From assembly GCA_039819545.1 (NCBI GenBank), contig JBCBRS010000007.1:66596-130595 (forward strand): DNA of 64,000 nucleotides. Direction: 5' to 3'. The position numbers and the translations under genes are program-made. Positions 18,782 to 27,003 of the stretch are shown here, one piece after another; the stretch's first letter is position 1, and every line of letters starts with the position of its first letter. Below the pieces are notes generated by a model, which saw only the letters and a list, made by a program, of their open reading frames with translations, did no database searches and was not told where the DNA came from. This DNA is from CALLPQ01 sp039819545 (GTDB lineage: Bacteria > Pseudomonadota > Alphaproteobacteria > Caulobacterales > Parvularculaceae).

Positions 18782-18817
18782 TGCCCCAGTTTGAATTCGA
18801 TGGCAGCTAATCGCCAT
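18782..18817 (+). repeat. degenerate copy of dispersed repeat R1
   Basis: Reads TGCCCCAGTTTGAA followed by GATGGCAGCTAATCGCC, which aligns with the R1 pattern GTGCCTCAGTTTGAA...GGGCGGCTATTGGCC seen at 59525, 60706 and (minus strand) 21746. The match is imperfect in the second half. Confidence 0.45.
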
Positions 18818-18823
18818 CTTTTT
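18799..18823 (+). terminator. terminator-like hairpin after the AsmA gene
   Basis: Six-bp arms GATGGC (18799-18804) and GCCATC (18813-18818), 8-nt loop, then five Ts (18819-18823). It lies 65 bases downstream of the AsmA stop and overlaps the R1-like copy. Confidence 0.6.
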
Positions 18824-19106
18824 GCCCTTCGGCTACTCTAGATTGACGGTAGCAATGCGAGCATAAGCTGACGTTAGGTATGGTGTTGTCGACCGCGTGA
18901 TTTTGACCGAAAGGCGACGGTCCCCGCATGATGCGCGGTATGGGTGGAAGTGATCACTGCGAATGTGCAGTCAAAGTGCTTACATTATCTGCAGTACTGG
19001 TCAGGCTAAATTGCATATGTAATGGGTTGAGCCGGAATGATCCGAGATCCCAAAATGCGGGCGTATCGTGGCTTAAATTTATGTCGATGAGGCAGGTTAA
19101 TTTTTG

Positions 19107-19886
19107 TTAGATTGAAAATGTCAAGCTACCATCGTTTCTAGTTGTGAGAACGTATCGCGTCGCACCATTGAATTGAATCCCTCTACAATGGTTGGCGTAT
19201 GTTTGAACTTGCTCTTGGGTAGCGTGTACTTTCTGACCATCTGACATTATGACCGCCAAAGGACTGCACAAATTCATTATGGCCTCGTGATATCCGTTCT
19301 GCCTCCCGTGATGTGAAGCAATGAAATAGTCAACCTCCCTTAGTTCGTCGGCAAAACCTGATTGTGCGAGTAATCCGTCCCAGCCCGATGATTCGATGTC
19401 GCCGGGTATTATTAGTTTGATACGACCGCAAGTTAAAAAGGTCACTAAGCTGATGTTATTTGTATCCGGATAAGCGCTTCCATATGAGTTACAATATATT
19501 TTCCAAGTGATATTTGGGAATTGCGGAGGAGGGCTAATAGGGCCACTGTTGTAACTCTCGATCATGGCAATCATGGAGGTCATTGCATTCGTCAATGAAC
19601 CGCCTTGCAACTTAAGTGAATGCAATTGATCGGCAGAGATAGACTTATTGCGATATAAAGAGCGAATATTAATATTTGCTCTCAAATTTGGGAGATCATT
19701 TAAGTGATCTTGGTCAAAATTCGATATAAAAAGGTGTTGTATCTCATTTACACCGCGTTCCAATAAATATTGCGTCGGTGAAAAGCTCTCCGAAGCCCCG
19801 CAGTCCCACATAAGCACGTTCCCGTTATCATGCTCTAAAGTGATGCAATTACCATGTTCTACATTGTGTATTGTAAGTTGGCTCAT
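19107..19886 (-). CDS. MBL-fold (ComEC C-terminal-like) hydrolase with altered metal motif
   Basis: 259-aa metallo-beta-lactamase-fold protein resembling the soluble domain of ComEC/Rec2. The metal-loop segment FISNFDQDHLNDL (residues 53-65) has Asn56 and Asp58 where canonical enzymes have His-x-His; ComEC-like proteins often have Asp at the second place, but loss of the first His is unusual. Asp60 and His61 remain. Later ligands appear as IIPGDIESSGW (about 173-183) and FIASHHGRQNGY (about 202-213). No signal peptide. The start overlaps the upstream membrane gene stop by 4 bp. A nuclease or phosphodiesterase role, perhaps gated by the membrane partners, is plausible but unproven. Low GC suggests transfer. 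Confidence 0.75.
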   Translation of the reverse strand: MSQLTIHNVEHGNCITLEHDNGNVLMWDCGASESFSPTQYLLERGVNEIQHLFISNFDQDHLNDLPNLRANINIRSLYRNKSISADQLHSLKLQGGSLTNAMTSMIAMIESYNSGPISPPPQFPNITWKIYCNSYGSAYPDTNNISLVTFLTCGRIKLIIPGDIESSGWDGLLAQSGFADELREVDYFIASHHGRQNGYHEAIMNLCSPLAVIMSDGQKVHATQEQVQTYANHCRGIQFNGATRYVLTTRNDGSLTFSI

Positions 19887-20431
19887 TGCGCCTCCCCGCC
19901 GGTATCGACTTCATCGTTGGTTGCAATCGATACTCTTTTATAGACGTAGTTGGTTTGTTTTCTCCAAGCCAATATGTAAAGCGGAAAAATTGTCACGAGC
20001 AAGATTGTAGCGCGGACCCAACCCGCGAGGTTTATTGCCTCAGCAATTTGAAGTCCCGCATGATAAATCAATAGGCATAATGGTAACGCAACCATCGTTC
20101 TATACACGTTGTTCATCTCAAAGATCGTATCAATTTTTTCATCTTTCTTGCTTGCATCAATGAAGTCGTTATATGAACCGAACTCGATTATACGAAGTCT
20201 CTTGAACGCCGGCTCCAAAACAATAGAACCGATGCGGCTAATCGTGAGTCCGACAAAATAATAGAAAAACAATGCAGCGAACAAATTCTCTACTACTAGA
20301 TTATATGCGAACAAGTAGTTTCCCAAAATACTAAACGCAGCACCGGGCAGAATAAAATTAAAAAGGTGGTATGATGAAAGCTGTTTGAGTAGATCATTCA
20401 CAACAAGGCGGCTTTCTTTATTTCGACCCAA
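19883..20431 (-). CDS. multi-pass membrane protein, unknown function
   Basis: 182-aa protein I do not recognise. Predicted helices: FNFILPGAAFSILGNYLFAYN, LVVENLFAALFFYYFVGLTI, VALPLCLLIYHAGLQIAEAI and ATILLVTIFPLYILAW, with a soluble loop between the second and third pairs (EFGSYNDFIDASKKDEKIDTIF) and a short acidic tail. It starts at TTG 20431, supported by AAGGTG 7 bases upstream; a GTG at 20401 is an alternative. It overlaps the MBL gene by 4 bp, so the two are translationally coupled and probably form a functional pair at the inner membrane. Confidence 0.7.
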   Translation of the reverse strand: MGRNKESRLVVNDLLKQLSSYHLFNFILPGAAFSILGNYLFAYNLVVENLFAALFFYYFVGLTISRIGSIVLEPAFKRLRIIEFGSYNDFIDASKKDEKIDTIFEMNNVYRTMVALPLCLLIYHAGLQIAEAINLAGWVRATILLVTIFPLYILAWRKQTNYVYKRVSIATNDEVDTGGEAQ

Positions 20432-20494
20432 TAATTAACACCTTACTCTCCTTACTTGTGGAGTGCCAAGAACAGTCAAATTTGTTGCCGTACG

Positions 20495-20755
20495 CTAGGA
20501 AATAGGCTTCTCGTTTTCGGTTTCAGAAACAAGCTTGGCAAGATATTCAATTTCTTTTCGTCCCTCACGCGGCAGGTGCCTTATGAACTCTTTGAGTTTT
20601 TCGTGCCCGGGCGCTGTTGATGCGTACATGTTGCGGTAAACCCTAGCAGCAGAAAGGACATCTGCGACTTGATCTAATGAAGGATATATCGGCGGCGGCG
20701 TTCTCTGTTCTAGCTGCCTGAGGCGATCCTCGAGTTTTTTAACTTGATCTTGCAT
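20495..20755 (-). CDS. small coiled-coil protein, unknown function
   Basis: 86-aa protein. The first 20 residues are a short heptad coiled coil (VKKLEDRLRQLEQR), then a PPPIYPSL linker, then helical segments ending in a charged stretch (EIEYLAKLVSETENEK). No signal peptide or membrane segment and no family recognised. It starts 16 bp after the stop of the upstream membrane protein gene and has an ATG start. It could bridge the membrane proteins of the operon. Its position inside a tight operon argues that it is real. Confidence 0.6.
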   Translation of the reverse strand: MQDQVKKLEDRLRQLEQRTPPPIYPSLDQVADVLSAARVYRNMYASTAPGHEKLKEFIRHLPREGRKEIEYLAKLVSETENEKPIS

Positions 20756-20771
20756 TTTTTGATGCCTGTTT

Positions 20772-21440
20772 TCAGTGGATCTGACGAAACATATGAGAGG
20801 CGTGCGCCACCTCCCTCCTTAGCGCTTCAATCTCACCCGGAAGTTTCGAGAGCGGTTCTGAGACGGCCCGTGTCATTTCTTGGGCCACCCAAAACAAACG
20901 CTCAGACTCGTCTGCTTTGGCGTCGTCGCGAGAAATAGTGGACGTTGCTAAATTGAAGCTACCATACATTTTCTGCTTGAATACGTCATTGTAGTTCACG
21001 CTCGCTGTATTTTCAGATGGCTCAAGCGAACCCGCACCGGGGATCCGGATATTGTGGGTTTTGCCTGGCTTCAAAAAGGGAATTTTCAGATCCGGGCTAT
21101 TCTTGACCAAAACAACGTTGTTCGATGAATGGTAGTCCTTGGCAAGGACAGCTTCGATGTCAAACGCCACACCTGGGCCATGATTTTCGACTGATAACAC
21201 GCAAGCGCCCATTTCAGAGGCATGATCGAGACTAATGCTTACGTGGGGGCGATTTGCTCGTTTTGTTTGACGGTAGAGGCCAATAGTAAAAAGCGCCAAA
21301 ATAATCGTGGCAAGTGCCAGCGTAAGCGTGGAACCAATCATTATCCAGTCAGATAGACTGATTGATTGTGGGATGTATGTAATCACCGGCTCCGTCGTGG
21401 CCGAGAGTACCTTTTGCACTTCCGATTGGCTTTGCTCCAT
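20772..21440 (-). CDS. single-pass membrane protein, unknown function
   Basis: 222-aa protein, first gene of the islet operon. One transmembrane helix (IMIGSTLTLALATIILALF, about residues 33-52) is followed by a basic stop (RQTKRANR). Then comes a beta-rich domain (PHVSISLDHASEMG, VLSVENHGPGVAFDIEAVL) of a type often seen in bacterial membrane proteins of unknown role, and a helical C-terminus. Ligand and function unknown. Low GC like its neighbours. Confidence 0.65.
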   Translation of the reverse strand: MEQSQSEVQKVLSATTEPVITYIPQSISLSDWIMIGSTLTLALATIILALFTIGLYRQTKRANRPHVSISLDHASEMGACVLSVENHGPGVAFDIEAVLAKDYHSSNNVVLVKNSPDLKIPFLKPGKTHNIRIPGAGSLEPSENTASVNYNDVFKQKMYGSFNLATSTISRDDAKADESERLFWVAQEMTRAVSEPLSKLPGEIEALRREVAHASHMFRQIH

Positions 21441-21745
21441 GTTTAGGAAATAGGTTCGTTGTAGAATGGATCAACCATCAATTCAAAAGATGTTTTTCAA
21501 AATTTTGCTTGTACAAAATAGAGAATCGCAGGTCAAAAAACGATGCATCTTGAATCACGCAAGTCACTGGCGTTTGGTCAATCAATAAGTCGACCCTACA
21601 TCAGCGTTCCGGCGCGTTAATTCTTTTTGTATTCATCAGCGTGTCGACTGGTAAGCAGCGGGGCAGACATTTTCACTATGGTGAGCCAATGTCCGGTTTG
21701 AGGATCTTCCTGCCGTTAGCTGAAGAGTAATCTTACTGCACCTCC

Positions 21746-21777
21746 GGGCCAGTAGCCGCCCTCCAGTTTCAAACTGA
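21746..21777 (-). repeat. dispersed repeat R1 copy
   Basis: On the minus strand it reads CTCAGTTTGAAACTGGAGGG then CGGCTACTGGCCC. This differs by about two bases from the copy at 60706-60743. The inner part CAGTTTGAAACTG is a 13-base palindrome with one central base. Confidence 0.75.
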
Positions 21778-21779
21778 GA

Positions 21780-21800
21780 CGTGCCCGCGACGGTCCGCAG
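21780..21800 (+). repeat. right 21-bp direct repeat of the 3-kb islet
   Basis: Near-identical (one C/T difference) to 18761-18781. Relative to the adjacent R1 element this block is inverted compared with the left copy. Confidence 0.75.
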
Positions 21801-21860
21801 CCTTGTGGTCCCGGGCGCTGCAGTGATAGCGTAGCGTAAAGTTCGAAAGGATGATGTGCC

Positions 21861-23060
21861 ATGTCATCGACGCCCAAACCACAAGCCGAAACGCCAACGC
21901 TCGATTGGCGCGACCCCCTCATGCTTGATCAACTGCTCAGCGATGAAGAGCGTATGATCCGCGATGCTGCCCATGGATATTGCCAGGACAAGCTGATGCC
22001 GCGCGTGATCTCCGCCAATCGCGAGGAGCGGTTCGATCGGGAGATCATGACGGAGATGGGCGCGCAAGGGCTGCTCGGCGCAACGTTGCCGGACACCTAT
22101 GGCGGCGCGGATGTGAACCATGTGTCTTATGGGCTGATTGCGCGCGAAGTGGAGCGGGTCGATTCCGGCTATCGCTCGGCCATGTCAGTACAGTCTTCGC
22201 TGGTGATGCACCCGATTTATGCCTTCGGCGATGAGCCCCAACGGCGAAAGTTTTTGCCAAAACTCGCCAGCGGCGAATGGGTCGGCTGCTTTGGTCTGAC
22301 CGAGCCCGATGGCGGTTCTGACCCTGGAGCCATGCGCACCACGGCCAAACCCGTTGATGGCGGTTACATCCTCAATGGCTCGAAAATGTGGATCACCAAT
22401 TCACCGATTGCCGATCTCGCGGTTGTCTGGGCCAAGCTCGATGGTGCGATCCGCGGCTTCATCGTGGAGCGCGGGATGGATGGGTTCACAACACCGAAGA
22501 TTGAAGGCAAACTTTCCCTGCGGGCGTCCGTCACCGGGGAGATTTCCCTCGCAGACGTTTTCGTGCCGGAGGAAAATCTGCTGCCCAATGTGAAGGGATT
22601 ACGCGGACCATTCTCCTGCCTTAACAAAGCCCGCTACGGCATTGCCTGGGGCGCCATGGGGGCGGCGGAAGCGTGCTGGTTTGCCGCCCACGCCTACGCC
22701 ATGGACCGGGTCGTCTTTGGCAAACCAATCGCTGGCACACAGCTGGTCCAGAAAAAACTTGCCGATATGCAAACCGAGATTGCTCTGGGTCTGAGTGGCG
22801 CGTTGCAGCTTGGCCGGATGCTCGATGACGGGGTGTGGGCACCTGAAGCGATTTCTCTGATGAAGCGAAACAATTGCGGGAAGGCGCTCGATATTGCGCG
22901 CACCGCCCGCGATATTCATGGCGGCAACGGCATTTCCGATGAATATCCTGTGATGCGTCACGCGCTCAATCTTGAGACGGTGAATACGTATGAGGGCACC
23001 CACGATGTGCACGCGCTGATCCTCGGGCGGGCACAAACCGGTTTGCAGGCCTTTCAATAG
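21861..23060 (+). CDS. gcdH: glutaryl-CoA dehydrogenase (acyl-CoA dehydrogenase family)
   Basis: FAD enzyme that oxidatively decarboxylates glutaryl-CoA to crotonyl-CoA in lysine/tryptophan and aromatic breakdown. The 399-aa length fits GCDH. Family signatures: ANREERFDREIMTEMGAQGLLG, FGLTEPDGGSDPGAM, GSKMWITNSPIADL and the C-terminal NTYEGTHDVHALILGRA, where Glu378 is the catalytic base. The C-terminus GIQAF-like (GLQAFQ) also matches. It begins just right of the islet boundary and has GC-rich codon use like the core genes. Confidence 0.93.
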   Translation: MSSTPKPQAETPTLDWRDPLMLDQLLSDEERMIRDAAHGYCQDKLMPRVISANREERFDREIMTEMGAQGLLGATLPDTYGGADVNHVSYGLIAREVERVDSGYRSAMSVQSSLVMHPIYAFGDEPQRRKFLPKLASGEWVGCFGLTEPDGGSDPGAMRTTAKPVDGGYILNGSKMWITNSPIADLAVVWAKLDGAIRGFIVERGMDGFTTPKIEGKLSLRASVTGEISLADVFVPEENLLPNVKGLRGPFSCLNKARYGIAWGAMGAAEACWFAAHAYAMDRVVFGKPIAGTQLVQKKLADMQTEIALGLSGALQLGRMLDDGVWAPEAISLMKRNNCGKALDIARTARDIHGGNGISDEYPVMRHALNLETVNTYEGTHDVHALILGRAQTGLQAFQ

Positions 23061-23244
23061 GAGATGGGCGCGGGTCACAGGCGGCGTATCTTTCCAAGCC
23101 TTCATCTTGCCTCCCCATTGTGGACGCAAACTGACCTCGGTTTTGCCGGGTGATCCGTGCTATCTGACGTGCGACTCAGGGTGTAGCGAGCCCTTTCTCG
23201 CTCAGCCGCAACACGACACTTGCCAAACCAACAGGAGGCCGCCC

Positions 23245-24225
23245 ATGACCGGCACGCGTTTATTCCCTGTACTGCTTACTTTTCTGTCGATTCTGCTCAC
23301 CACCGCATTCGTCTGCCCGGCGCACGCGCAAGGCCGTAGAGAAAAAGCAGAAGAGCTGGTGCGTGATGCCACCGAAACCCTGATCTATTTTGCCAACACG
23401 CCGGAGTTTAGCGGCCTGTGGGACAGCGCGGTTGACGCAAAAGCGATGGTGGTTGTGCCTGCCTCCTATCGCGCAGGGTTTTTGTTTGGGGGGTCAGGCG
23501 GCAAAGCCGTGATGGTTGCACGCAACGCTGACGGGTCGTGGTCAGGACCCACATTTTTGTCCATAGGATCGGTATCCTTCGGGCTTCAGGCGGGCGGCGA
23601 GGTTTCGGAGATTGTTCTTTTGGCCATGACCGATCGCGGCAAGGAGGGGCTTCTTGCTTCATCGGTAAAGCTTGGTGGTGACGTGACCATAGCGGCGGGA
23701 CCTGTGGGGCTCGGTGCCAAGGCACAAACGGTTGATGTTTTGGCATTTGCCCGCACGCGTGGTCTGTATGGCGGGATTAGCCTTGAGGGCTCGATCCTTG
23801 ATACCAAGAAACGGTGGAACCGCGCGTATTATGGTGCTGATGTTTCTGCCCTCGATGTTGTCTTTCGCGGGGTTGAGGATAATCCGGTATCGATCCCCCT
23901 GCGAGAGGCGGCGCTGGCGTTATCAAGCCGTAGCAATCGCAGCCGCGCCATCAGTCAGGCGGCGGATCAATCAGTGCCCGGACGGGCTCCTTTGCCCGAC
24001 GCGGCGACGCTGACCCCGCCTGCCGGGCGGATTTATACCGCGCCCGGACAAAGGCAGGGTCAGGCTCAGCCAATCCCGGGAACGCCAAGCTACAACGCCT
24101 CCTCCGCGCCGGTGACAAGCGGTTCAATCCCCGCGCTGCGTGGCGGCGTGCCGGTGGAGCCGCGCTATGAAGACGACCCCATTTACGAAGATGTTTCGGG
24201 CGGTGCGCCGCTTAAACGACCCTAA
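23245..24225 (+). CDS. exported SYLF (Ysc84-type lipid-binding) domain protein
   Basis: 326-aa secreted protein. A signal peptide (LFPVLLTFLSILLTTAFVCPAHA) precedes a SYLF domain: KAMVVVPASYRAGFLFGGSGG, SWSGPTFLSIGSVSFGLQAGG and GLYGGISLEGSILDTKK are close to the consensus. In eukaryotes SYLF domains bind phosphoinositides; bacterial members are probably envelope lipid binding. The C-terminal 100 residues are proline/glycine rich and low complexity. ATG 23245 is preferred to an upstream in-frame start because AGGAGG lies 6 bases before it. Confidence 0.9.
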   Translation: MTGTRLFPVLLTFLSILLTTAFVCPAHAQGRREKAEELVRDATETLIYFANTPEFSGLWDSAVDAKAMVVVPASYRAGFLFGGSGGKAVMVARNADGSWSGPTFLSIGSVSFGLQAGGEVSEIVLLAMTDRGKEGLLASSVKLGGDVTIAAGPVGLGAKAQTVDVLAFARTRGLYGGISLEGSILDTKKRWNRAYYGADVSALDVVFRGVEDNPVSIPLREAALALSSRSNRSRAISQAADQSVPGRAPLPDAATLTPPAGRIYTAPGQRQGQAQPIPGTPSYNASSAPVTSGSIPALRGGVPVEPRYEDDPIYEDVSGGAPLKRP

Positions 24226-24265
24226 CGAATGAAGCCAACCCGCCGCGCGGTTGCGGAGCAAAAAA

Positions 24266-24946
24266 ATGCCGTCTGAAAAGACTTACCAGAAGGGAACTGA
24301 CGGGCGGGAGATTGCTCTCGAGGCCCGTGCGTCGGAGGAGGCGCGGTTATCCTCCCCCTCGGTGGCGCGAAATCGCGATGTCATTGCCGATGTGTTTTGC
24401 GCTCATATGCCCGCCACCGGTGCGATCCTCGAAATCGCGTCCGGTACGGGGGAGCATGCCGTTACGCTCGCAAGGCGGTTGCCCGATGTGACGTTCTATC
24501 CCGGTGATCCTGACCCAGCGTCGCGGGCATCGATTATGGCGTGGGCTGACCATACCGGGCTCGTCAATATCGCCCCATGCCACGCGATTAATGTCATCAC
24601 CGATCACCCTGCGCCGGATCATCACGCGTATTTTCAGGGCGTGACGTGCATCAATATGATCCATATTGCGCCTTTTGCGGCCACTAAGGGGTTGTTCGCG
24701 TACGCAGCGGCCACCCTTGCGCCGGGCGGTTCCCTCTTTCTTTACGGCCCTTTCGCTCGCAATGGGCAGCACACGGCGCCCTCCAATGCCGACTTTGATG
24801 CCAGTCTAAAATCGCGCGATGCCGATTGGGGCGTTCGGGATCTCGACCGGGAGGTTATCCCTGTTGCTGAAAAGCGGGGCTTTCGGCTGGGTTCGGTGAT
24901 CGACATGCCCGCCAACAATCTGGCCGTCGTCTTTCACTCACGGTGA
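24266..24946 (+). CDS. DUF938 SAM-dependent methyltransferase-like protein
   Basis: 226-aa class I methyltransferase-fold protein of the DUF938 family. It has SPSVARNRDVIADVF, the SAM-binding motif I region ILEIASGTGEHAVTLARRLP, and FQGVTCINMIHIAPFAAT, followed by LAPGGSLFLYGPFARNGQHT, the family hallmark. The methyl acceptor is unknown. ATG 24266 follows GGAG. It stands 40 bp behind the SYLF gene. Confidence 0.88.
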   Translation: MPSEKTYQKGTDGREIALEARASEEARLSSPSVARNRDVIADVFCAHMPATGAILEIASGTGEHAVTLARRLPDVTFYPGDPDPASRASIMAWADHTGLVNIAPCHAINVITDHPAPDHHAYFQGVTCINMIHIAPFAATKGLFAYAAATLAPGGSLFLYGPFARNGQHTAPSNADFDASLKSRDADWGVRDLDREVIPVAEKRGFRLGSVIDMPANNLAVVFHSR

Positions 24947-25007
24947 CGGGTTTGGCCTCTTCACAAAGTCGGGCCTTTGCGCCATACAAAGGTGAAGAGA
25001 GGGCACT

Positions 25008-25316
25008 ATGGTTGCACGCATTTTCAAACCATCGCGCACCGCGATGCAGTCGGGCCGCGCAAAGTCAGCGGCCTGGGTTCTGGAATTTGATGCGCAGACT
25101 GCGCGGTCGATTGACCCCCTAATGGGGTGGACCAGCGCCTCCGACACCCGGCCAGGCCAAGTGCGCCTTACCTTTGAGACCAAAGACGAGGCCGTTGCAT
25201 ACGCAACCGAGCATGGTGTGGCCCACCAGGTGATTGAGGCGCGCACGGCCAAGCCCGTGATCAAGGCATATGCCGATAATTTCAGTGCGAATCGACGCAA
25301 GCCCTGGACGCACTAA
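25008..25316 (+). CDS. complex I NDUFS4-family accessory subunit
   Basis: 102-aa member of the ETC complex I subunit family (mitochondrial NDUFS4/AQDQ homologue), an accessory subunit of NADH:quinone oxidoreductase found in alphaproteobacteria. Diagnostic segments: ARIFKPSRTAMQSGRAKSAAWVLEF, MGWTSASDTRPGQVRLTFETKDEAVAYA and the C-terminal YADNFSANRRKPWTH. It is not linked to a nuo operon here, which is usual. It supports an alphaproteobacterial origin of the window. Confidence 0.94.
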   Translation: MVARIFKPSRTAMQSGRAKSAAWVLEFDAQTARSIDPLMGWTSASDTRPGQVRLTFETKDEAVAYATEHGVAHQVIEARTAKPVIKAYADNFSANRRKPWTH

Positions 25317-25437
25317 GCCGGTATTTCTGCCCCGACGGCTTCAATCACGATAAACAGTTCTGGATAATCGATAGACCGCCTTGGGTCTGGCGTGCCGTTT
25401 TCTTATGCTCCCCCCAACGAGAGAGGTGGAGGTGACC

Positions 25438-26796
25438 ATGCGCTGGATTGGTGTGACGAAAACAGGATTTTTGGGGGCGTTCGTCATTGGGGCGGCGGCC
25501 TTTGCCGCTTTCGGCTTTGTGGTCTCCCGGGCGACGGCAGCGTCAACAGCCACCGACACCGCATCTTTTCAAACCGAGGCACACGAGCGCGACGACGCGG
25601 ATCGGGAAATCGCCAGCCCGGCGAGCGCTCGCGTTCAAATCTCAGATTTCCAGGGTCGCATCACCCTCAAACTTGCCGATGTGGACACGGTCTCCATCAA
25701 TGATCCGCAAGCTGAAGAGCGTACGGAACAGGCCTATGTGACCCGTCTTCGCGCCAGCGATAATGGTGTTACATTTTCCATGGCCGGTCGCGCGCCCCTC
25801 ACCGACGATGACCTCCGGGGCTTTTACCGATACCAACGGGATAATTGGGGCGAAAGCGGCAACGAAATTCTGCGTTCTTATCTGGCGGATACCCCCGCGG
25901 TAACCCTCACGATGCCGATGGGGGCAGACATTGCCATTGAACGTTCCATCGCGATTGTAGGGATGGCAGATCCCGGTACCGAAAATGCCGATTCCGAACA
26001 GATAAAATTGGGACATGTGAAAGTGGGTCGCGGCGTGATCGGCGCAACGCTTGGCGATCTTGCTTCTGGCAATATTACGGTCGGCGGTATCGCCGATGTG
26101 GCGATTGGCAATGTCGATGGCGCGCTAAAGGGCGCCTTATCGGGCTCAGCGAACTTTCGTGCGGGCACCTTGGGTGAGGCGCGTCTGGTTTTGAGCGGCT
26201 CCGGCAATATTGATACGGACGATATCAAGGGGCGTGGTGACCTGATCCTGAGCGGTTCCGGTAATCTGACCGTTGGCGCAATCGCGGCTGCGCCCGGTGG
26301 GTCGAGCGGAAAATCAACGGAAGAAACCAGCATGGTGCTGACCGGTTCCGGCAATATTACGGCCCGCGATGTGGGCCAGCCCGTGTCGGCGCGCATTACC
26401 GGCTCCGGCAATATCAGTCTTGATAATATCGGCGGAGATATCAGTACCCAGATTAGTGGATCGGGTCAGATCCGGGCCCGCGCCGTCGCTGGCGGCGCCA
26501 CCGTGCGGATCAGCGGCTCTGGCGATCTTGATATAGACCGCGTGGACGGCATTGTTGACGTTTCTATCGGCGGCAACGGGCGCGTGCGGATTGATGATGG
26601 TCGTGCACAAGATCTCAAAGTTTCCATCGCTGGCAATGGTCATTTCACCCATCGCGGGATAGCCACCAATCTAAACGCGTCGATATCCGGCAATGGCAGC
26701 ATCAAGGTGGCGCGTAATGAAGGCACCTTGAAGACCTCTCACCGCGATGGCGTCATTGAGGTCAATGGCGAGCGCATCAAACCGAAACGCCGATAG
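25438..26796 (+). CDS. DUF2807 (head GIN domain) exported protein
   Basis: 452-aa protein with an N-terminal signal/anchor (GFLGAFVIGAAAFAAFGFVVSRA) and a long right-handed beta-helix-like region with regularly spaced SGSGN/TGSGN motifs (for example LSGSGNIDTDDI, LSGSGNLTVGAI, ITGSGNISLDNIGG, ISGSGDLDIDRVDG) at roughly 20-25 residue spacing. This is the DUF2807 repeat pattern of putative periplasmic or surface adhesin-like proteins of unknown role. ATG 25438 follows GGAGGTG. It ends 48 bp before tRNA-Arg. Confidence 0.88.
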   Translation: MRWIGVTKTGFLGAFVIGAAAFAAFGFVVSRATAASTATDTASFQTEAHERDDADREIASPASARVQISDFQGRITLKLADVDTVSINDPQAEERTEQAYVTRLRASDNGVTFSMAGRAPLTDDDLRGFYRYQRDNWGESGNEILRSYLADTPAVTLTMPMGADIAIERSIAIVGMADPGTENADSEQIKLGHVKVGRGVIGATLGDLASGNITVGGIADVAIGNVDGALKGALSGSANFRAGTLGEARLVLSGSGNIDTDDIKGRGDLILSGSGNLTVGAIAAAPGGSSGKSTEETSMVLTGSGNITARDVGQPVSARITGSGNISLDNIGGDISTQISGSGQIRARAVAGGATVRISGSGDLDIDRVDGIVDVSIGGNGRVRIDDGRAQDLKVSIAGNGHFTHRGIATNLNASISGNGSIKVARNEGTLKTSHRDGVIEVNGERIKPKRR

Positions 26797-26829
26797 GCGC
26801 TGAGGCTATACCCGGCCAGCATTGCTACC

Positions 26830-26835
26830 TATAAT
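26830..26835 (+). promoter_or_regulatory. -10 element of tRNA-Arg
   Basis: Exact TATAAT 9 bases upstream of the mature tRNA 5' end. No convincing -35 hexamer is visible at the usual spacing. Confidence 0.5.
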
Positions 26836-26844
26836 GACGGGCAT

Positions 26845-26921
26845 GGCTCCGTAGCTCAGCTGGATAGAGCACCGGCCTTCTAAGCCGATGGTCGCAGGTT
26901 CGAATCCTGCCGGAGTCGCCA
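26845..26921 (+). tRNA. tRNA-Arg (anticodon TCT)
   Basis: 77 nt with encoded CCA. The acceptor GGCTCCG pairs with CGGAGTC (one G-U). The D-arm has AGCTCAGCTGGATAGAGC, the anticodon loop is CTTCTAA (anticodon TCT, reads AGA/AGG), and the T-arm is CAGGTTCGAATCCTG. It borders a foreign segment to the right. Confidence 0.97.
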
Positions 26922-27003
26922 ATTTTCAATTTGTCCGGACTTATGTAGGACGCGCATCAAAAATAAAATGGCGGAAGCCCCATGTGAATCGTAAAAACGG
27001 GGC

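Larger units (their letters stand above)
18734..19106. other. gene-free interval at the left edge of the islet
   Basis: No convincing gene. It contains the left direct repeat (18761-18781), a degenerate R1 copy and a terminator-like hairpin. From about 18.83 kb base composition drops and becomes AT richer, matching the islet genes to the right. A 60-codon frame at 18928-19110 has no ribosome-binding site or recognisable sequence and was not accepted. Confidence 0.6.
18761..21800. mobile_element. putative 3-kb genomic islet with four minus-strand genes
   Basis: AT-rich segment with a gene style unlike its GC-rich neighbours, bounded by near-perfect 21-bp direct repeats and by R1 copies in opposite orientation. 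It lies between the AsmA gene and the glutaryl-CoA dehydrogenase gene. It encodes no integrase or transposase, so the mode of entry is unknown. The boundaries are direct observation; mobility is inference. Confidence 0.6.
21441..21860. other. gene-free interval at the right edge of the islet
   Basis: No gene found. The first ~160 bases are AT rich and probably hold the promoter of the islet operon (for example the stretch around 21480-21520). The right part holds an R1 copy (minus strand) and the right direct repeat, then the start region of the glutaryl-CoA dehydrogenase gene. Confidence 0.55.

Noticed and set aside
18928..19110. 60-codon frame in the islet's left gap
   Set aside because: No ribosome-binding site, no family, AT-rich random-like sequence.
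20495..21440. Toxin-antitoxin reading of the two small upstream islet genes
   Set aside because: Sizes (86 and 222 aa), a membrane segment and lack of any toxin or antitoxin motif do not fit known types.
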